From Larix sibirica (Eukaryota; Streptophyta; Pinopsida; Pinales; Pinaceae), in contig NWUY0300005616.1 in assembly GCA_004151065.3 (NCBI GenBank), positions 30,831-54,705 on the forward strand: a stretch of 23,875 nucleotides of DNA, written 5' to 3'. Within the stretch, counting starts at the first letter, position 1, and each line of letters opens with the position of its first letter. Shown here piece after piece: positions 18,996 to 23,875 of this stretch. The notes under the pieces were generated by a model. That model had not been told where the DNA came from. It made no database searches and saw only the letters and a list, made by a program, of their open reading frames with translations. A program made the translations under genes and the position numbers.

Positions 18996-20048
18996 GTATA
19001 AATTCCTCCAAGACTTTCATTCTTACTTTGAAATTGCTATAATACCTTTCCTGCGGTTACTCCAAAACAATGTCAGTCATAATGGCATATAATAGATTCT
19101 TTTAAAATAAATGATCTATTGCCATTTATCAATTTGGTCATTTTGTTGTTTTACAAACAACCATGGGCTCATCTTCCCAAGTGCACATTACTACATGTAT
19201 GATCCTTGTCCTACCCCAAGCCTAATTTTCATAATAAAACATTCATGCATTTCGACACAAATAAATTTGCACTATGTGCACTGATCATTTCACATGTATT
19301 TTTCTAGAACATACGTTCAACATCATCAATTTTTAAGCATCATAATGTAATTTCATATTTTGATACTCCTAGTATCTTGCAAAACATGTGTAAATCATTT
19401 CATCAACACTTCAATTTCTCTCGATTTACACCTTCTATCTTTGCTAATTCAATTGCTTTAACATAAATATGTCATCTACTTAACATTCTCATAAATTTTA
19501 TGTCTACTTCTTTCAAGTGTTGCAATAGGAATTCAAATTTACCAATTTGTTTCCGGTGATGTTTCTTATGAAATATATACTTGACATAAATAAATCATTG
19601 ATGCAATTGACTATCATTTGATCAAATTTTAATAGCATCTTGATATCTTTTCAAAAACAATCATTAAATCATAACCCATACTAGAAATTACCTCATGTAT
19701 TACTTTCCATTATCTTGGCTTCAGTTTGGAAAAGCTTCTTACTATTGAGTGTACCTATATATTACACTCACAACTTCTTACAAAGAGTTAAAGACATGAT
19801 AATATCTTTTGTCAAAATAATTTAAAGCATAAGTGAAATATAACAGTAATTTCTCTTTTGGTGCACTTAAACTCCAATGTTATACACGATGCATAATCTT
19901 GATACAACAAAATGCCTTTATGCATAATCCCAATGCCTTAACTACTTCGACACACATAGAATTGCTGAAATCAAAGTGTATTAATATACTCTATCTTGTC
20001 ATAACTATAAATCTATATTAGTTACCTTTATTTTGCATATATCTTTCT
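18996..20048. other. AT-rich non-coding DNA, nothing recognised
   Basis: No transposon protein, tandem repeat or convincing gene on either strand. It ends where a TGTTGG-starting LTR begins at 20049. Confidence 0.4.
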
Positions 20049-20243
20049 GTTGGAAATCGAATCCTCGGGATTAGGATTTCACCTTAATTGTAAATATTGC
20101 CAGTTAAATAGAGGAAAGATGAGGAGTCATAAGAACTCCAATGGATCTCTTTGGAATCTAAAGTCCAAGAGGCCTTTGATTATGTATAAATAAACACTTG
20201 AGTAATGAAGAAAAATAAATTCTAGAGTTATTATACCTATCGA
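20049..20243 (+). repeat. Short copia 5' LTR, probable
   Basis: Starts TGTTGGAAATCGAATCC, and TGTTGG is a common copia LTR start. It contains a TATA-like TATAAATA at 20185-20192 and an A-rich AAAAATAAAT polyadenylation-like segment near 20210. It ends next to the primer-binding site. The 3' edge lacks the usual CA, so the exact end is inferred from the primer site. The second LTR is outside the window. Confidence 0.55.
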
Positions 20244-20244
20244 G

Positions 20245-20260
20245 TGGTATCAGATCCTGG
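20245..20260 (+). promoter_or_regulatory. tRNA-iMet primer-binding site
   Basis: TGGTATCAGATCCTGG matches the complement of the 3' end of plant initiator tRNA-Met (TGGTATCAGAGCC...) with a substitution at the eleventh base. It sits directly after the LTR-like sequence, where minus-strand DNA synthesis would start. Confidence 0.7.
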
Positions 20261-20673
20261 CTTCCTACCATAACTCCTACTGTCTTCTGCTTTGGTATTT
20301 TGCCATTTTTTATGCTCCTGCATGCCTGCCCGTTGCCAAATTGCTCATTCATTTTCCCTATCCTATGCTCTCTGCACACTCCCTAGTCTTCGCTGCCTAC
20401 CAGATTCCCCTCAATTCCACTCCGTCTGGTGTGTAACGTTCTGCAAGATAACATTTCCTTGTCTACTGCATGCTCTCTCTATCTCCGTTGAATGCATACC
20501 CTCTCATGTTACCTCCCTTTATCCATTGCACGAGTTTTCTTCATGCATTGTTCTCTACGCAGTATTGTAGAACATGCTCCTGGAGGTCAAGGGTGTGGAT
20601 AAAACCCTAATTTATGAGCTCGGTTTGTATTCACTCATGGAGCTACTACATCAAATTTCTGAAGTTGTGATCA
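20261..20673 (+). other. Copia leader, unique part
   Basis: Pyrimidine-rich from about 20280 to 20570, with no recognisable coding. It precedes the duplicated block. Confidence 0.45.
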
Positions 20674-21870
20674 TGCCTCGTGAATCCTGTGCGTGAATGC
20701 TCGTGGTGAAGCACTATAGATAAATACCATTACTTGTTATTTTTTGATTTCGTTCTTGTGTTTGCTCAAAAGAAAAGTCACATGGGAGCTGCGACCTGTT
20801 AGGTGTGCTAGCACGAAGTTGTGAATGAATTGTTGCGTGAAGAGCTGCGACCATGTATGGCTAGGGTGCTTGCTTGAGCTCTTGGAGCTAAAGCTAACTT
20901 TGCGACTTCTCCATTTTTGCTGCTACTTCTTAATTTTAATGCTGCGACTTCTCCATTATGATTATGTTCGTGAGTTTGAGCCCATTGAAGCTTGAGCTCG
21001 GTACTGGAAAGTAATCCTGAGATGCAGAACTTGAAGCCCATAGACTGCTCGTGGAGGTAAAAACCATTTTTTTGCTGCAATTTCTTGTGAACGTTGCAAA
21101 CCCTAATTTTAACCTAATATTCGCGTGGGAGTTTGAATGAGAATAAGATCGTGACCCACGATTTCTGAGACCGTGTGGAGCCGTTTGAACTGATGTGTGA
21201 GGTGGATTTGAGCTACAAGTTTCTCTCCTCAAGCTTGCTGTGCTTCTGTGCTGCGAATTGGTGTGGGGAGGCTTGACCTCCATCGTATATATGTTGTGCC
21301 CTTGCTTTTGAGCCCATTTATCTCAACTATTTTTGAAGCTACGTTCACTCTACCATTGTTCTCAACCCAATTTTGAGTGGTATTATTACTGTATTTATTA
21401 AAAAAATTGTCCAGGTATTGAAGATTTAAGTTGGTATATAGGGTGAATATAACTTTTTTCCACTGAAAAAACAAATAGGGTGAATATAACTTTCTATGAG
21501 CTGTAAAATGTAATAGAGCAACAAAATGGTGTTAAAAAACAAATGTAATTCTTTATGTAATTAATAGCACTACGCTGCAGCTATGCAGAATTAACTAGCG
21601 CTACAAAATTAAATAGCGCTACAGAATTAGGTTGATAGTGTTATAGAACTTGTAAGAATCATTTTGTAAATAAGGGAGTAGAAATTTAAACTTGCACATT
21701 CATATCTTTTCTTCCAAAATTCTGTCCTAAGTTGCAGGTTCAAAGATTCTAGTTGCAGAAGATGTAGTCATTGGCATCAATGGTTAGTGTTGTCCTCACT
21801 AGCAGGGATACTTATTCAGAATGGTCAAGGAATATTAAAGCTACGTTCGTCTACAACGATCTGCATGATG
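20674..21870. repeat. Duplicated 1,197-bp block, copy 1
   Basis: This block recurs at 21872-23068 with a constant offset of 1,198. I found no mismatch or indel by eye, and reading frames in both copies translate identically. It holds the copia leader and the first ~30 codons of gag (from 21780). Inside it are an 18-bp repeat pair with TAGCGCTA (21591-21626) and a 19-bp direct repeat (21438-21456, 21475-21493). Confidence 0.95.
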
Positions 21871-21871
21871 N
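21871..21871. other. Single N, probable contig join
   Basis: The only ambiguous base in the window. It sits exactly between the two identical 1,197-bp blocks, as expected when two overlapping contig ends were joined without merging. Confidence 0.95.
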
Positions 21872-23068
21872 TGCCTCGTGAATCCTGTGCGTGAATGCTC
21901 GTGGTGAAGCACTATAGATAAATACCATTACTTGTTATTTTTTGATTTCGTTCTTGTGTTTGCTCAAAAGAAAAGTCACATGGGAGCTGCGACCTGTTAG
22001 GTGTGCTAGCACGAAGTTGTGAATGAATTGTTGCGTGAAGAGCTGCGACCATGTATGGCTAGGGTGCTTGCTTGAGCTCTTGGAGCTAAAGCTAACTTTG
22101 CGACTTCTCCATTTTTGCTGCTACTTCTTAATTTTAATGCTGCGACTTCTCCATTATGATTATGTTCGTGAGTTTGAGCCCATTGAAGCTTGAGCTCGGT
22201 ACTGGAAAGTAATCCTGAGATGCAGAACTTGAAGCCCATAGACTGCTCGTGGAGGTAAAAACCATTTTTTTGCTGCAATTTCTTGTGAACGTTGCAAACC
22301 CTAATTTTAACCTAATATTCGCGTGGGAGTTTGAATGAGAATAAGATCGTGACCCACGATTTCTGAGACCGTGTGGAGCCGTTTGAACTGATGTGTGAGG
22401 TGGATTTGAGCTACAAGTTTCTCTCCTCAAGCTTGCTGTGCTTCTGTGCTGCGAATTGGTGTGGGGAGGCTTGACCTCCATCGTATATATGTTGTGCCCT
22501 TGCTTTTGAGCCCATTTATCTCAACTATTTTTGAAGCTACGTTCACTCTACCATTGTTCTCAACCCAATTTTGAGTGGTATTATTACTGTATTTATTAAA
22601 AAAATTGTCCAGGTATTGAAGATTTAAGTTGGTATATAGGGTGAATATAACTTTTTTCCACTGAAAAAACAAATAGGGTGAATATAACTTTCTATGAGCT
22701 GTAAAATGTAATAGAGCAACAAAATGGTGTTAAAAAACAAATGTAATTCTTTATGTAATTAATAGCACTACGCTGCAGCTATGCAGAATTAACTAGCGCT
22801 ACAAAATTAAATAGCGCTACAGAATTAGGTTGATAGTGTTATAGAACTTGTAAGAATCATTTTGTAAATAAGGGAGTAGAAATTTAAACTTGCACATTCA
22901 TATCTTTTCTTCCAAAATTCTGTCCTAAGTTGCAGGTTCAAAGATTCTAGTTGCAGAAGATGTAGTCATTGGCATCAATGGTTAGTGTTGTCCTCACTAG
23001 CAGGGATACTTATTCAGAATGGTCAAGGAATATTAAAGCTACGTTCGTCTACAACGATCTGCATGATG
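21872..23068. repeat. Duplicated 1,197-bp block, copy 2
   Basis: Begins TGCCTCGTGAATCC, as at 20674, and ends GCATGATG at 23068. After 23068 the sequence continues into gag without a break, whereas copy 1 stops at the N. Copy 2 is therefore the one continuous with the rest of the element. Confidence 0.95.
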
Positions 23069-23875
23069 ACATATGTGAAGGAAAAACCATTCACACAGAT
23101 GAAGGCACAATCCTGAGTTCTGATCCAAAACCTCCAAATCAAAGAAAGAACTTGCTATCTGGAAGACCAGAGACAAGAAAGCTTTGGAAATAATCAATGC
23201 TACAGTCAGTGAAGAGGTGAGCCAACAGATACAGCCTGCATATCTTGTTTTGAAGCATTAAATACATTAAAAGACTTGTATGAATCACATTCTAAAATGG
23301 AATTTATATTGTTAATGTAAAATCTATTCAGTTTGGATGTAAAGAATAATGATCCTATGTTGGTTGCATTTGAGTTCAGAGCAATCATGCACAAGATTCA
23401 AGCCTCTGGTATGAAACCATACCTTCCACTTTCAACATTTGTCAAGTATCTCTATCCTACTCACTCAAATTATCTTGAGTCTCTTCAAGCAAGTGACAAG
23501 TTCAAAGACCTCACCTTTGACACCCTTATGGAAAAGATTGCAGATAGAGAAAAAGTCTTTGGAAAGAAGACACATGAGCATATTGTAGAATCTCTTTGCT
23601 TTGCTCAGAAAACAAAGAACCAGTCCAAAGACCATTCGAAGGGAGAAAGCAACAAGAGAGGCAGAGGAAGAAGAAATTTCAGAGGCAGAGGGGGTAGAAA
23701 CAACTCAAGCAAAAGATCATATTTGAAGTGCAAGCGCTATGGGAATACTAGACGTGAAGAAGAGTAGTGTTGTACTTCTTGGGACTCCATCAAAGGAAGA
23801 CATAAAAAGAACAAAGAAGACAAAAATAAAATCCAAGAGGCTGGTAAAGCCCCTAATTCTACTCATTGTATTGTT
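22978..23875 (+). pseudogene. Copia gag polyprotein, broken, runs off the edge
   Basis: Copia-type gag (UBN2/gag-polypeptide family), which packages the element RNA into particles. Starting at the ATG 22978, the product reads SRDTYSEWSRNIKATFVYND. A frameshift near 23140 moves to a frame reading IWKTRDKKALEIINATVSEE. A second, near 23240, moves to one reading EALNTLKDLYESHSKM. That frame meets TAA at 23318-23320 and then stays open (KNNDPMLVAFEFRAIMHK; YPTHSNYLESLQASDKF) to TAG at 23765-23767. An Arg/Gly-rich segment (about 23655-23715) precedes a degenerate zinc knuckle at about 23725-23765. There the first Cys and the His of C-x2-C-x4-H-x4-C appear to be Tyr and Asn, each one base from the expected codon. 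Open sequence continues to the window edge. Confidence 0.8.

Larger units (their letters stand above)
20049..23875 (+). mobile_element. 5' part of a Ty1/copia-type LTR retrotransposon
   Basis: The order is 5' LTR-like sequence (20049 to about 20243), primer-binding site (20245-20260), a long non-coding leader, then a broken gag from 22978 (an extra copy of its first codons lies at 21780-21870). The element runs off the right edge of the window, so protease, integrase, reverse transcriptase and the 3' LTR cannot be judged. The leader is inflated by the duplicated block around the N at 21871. Without it, about 1.5 kb separates primer site and gag, which is long for copia. Confidence 0.7.

Noticed and set aside
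20808-21474. Three overlapping minus-strand frames (90, 115 and 81 aa), repeated at 22006-22672
   Set aside because: They lie antisense to the copia leader, match no family, and their repetition is explained entirely by the duplicated contig block.

Overview
The window is non-coding, transposon-packed plant nuclear DNA. Every protein fragment I can recognise belongs to a transposable element: a CACTA/En-Spm transposase, a plant L1-type LINE with a C-terminal RNase H, and a Ty1/copia gag. I found no host gene, tRNA, rRNA or CRISPR array. AT-rich repeats, short plant-type introns in the CACTA gene, nested old insertions and a possible Penelope-type element fit a very large seed-plant genome. 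A conifer is my best guess, as inference only.

Layout. 1-1250: degenerate GGGTTA-rich repeats, with a 36-bp x3 array and a diverged ~584-bp tandem duplication. 1752-7227 (minus strand): a decayed CACTA element with TNP2, DUF4218 and DUF4216 regions. Its splice sites can mostly still be read. One of its introns holds a 1,437-bp retroposed insertion (3802-5238, minus strand, 17-bp target-site duplication) with an unrecognised 165-codon reading frame. 7330-8020: a foldback element with two 177-bp inverted arms and a 12-bp flanking duplication. Each arm carries a hammerhead-ribozyme-like core; this is the most interesting object here. 8021-10335: AT-rich DNA with two minisatellites. 10336-16740: a near-full-length but dead LINE (minus strand, 6,369 bp) bounded by an 18-bp target-site duplication. 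16741-17538: an LTR-like stretch and purine tract that look like the 3' end of a minus-strand Ty3/gypsy element. The LINE appears to have landed in that same repeat. 17539-20048: AT-rich DNA with a degenerate TTGATG...CATCAA minisatellite. 20049-23875: the 5' part of a plus-strand copia element (short LTR, primer-binding site, long leader, broken gag).

An assembly problem lies in the copia leader. A 1,197-bp block (20674-21870) recurs with no indel at 21872-23068, and the two copies are separated by a single N at 21871. This looks like an unmerged contig overlap rather than biology, so true distances right of 21871 are probably about 1.2 kb shorter.

Nothing here forms an operon or working pathway. 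The genes are layered relics: the CACTA was invaded by a retroposon and the gypsy-like repeat by a LINE, and all coding regions carry stops, frameshifts or catalytic substitutions.
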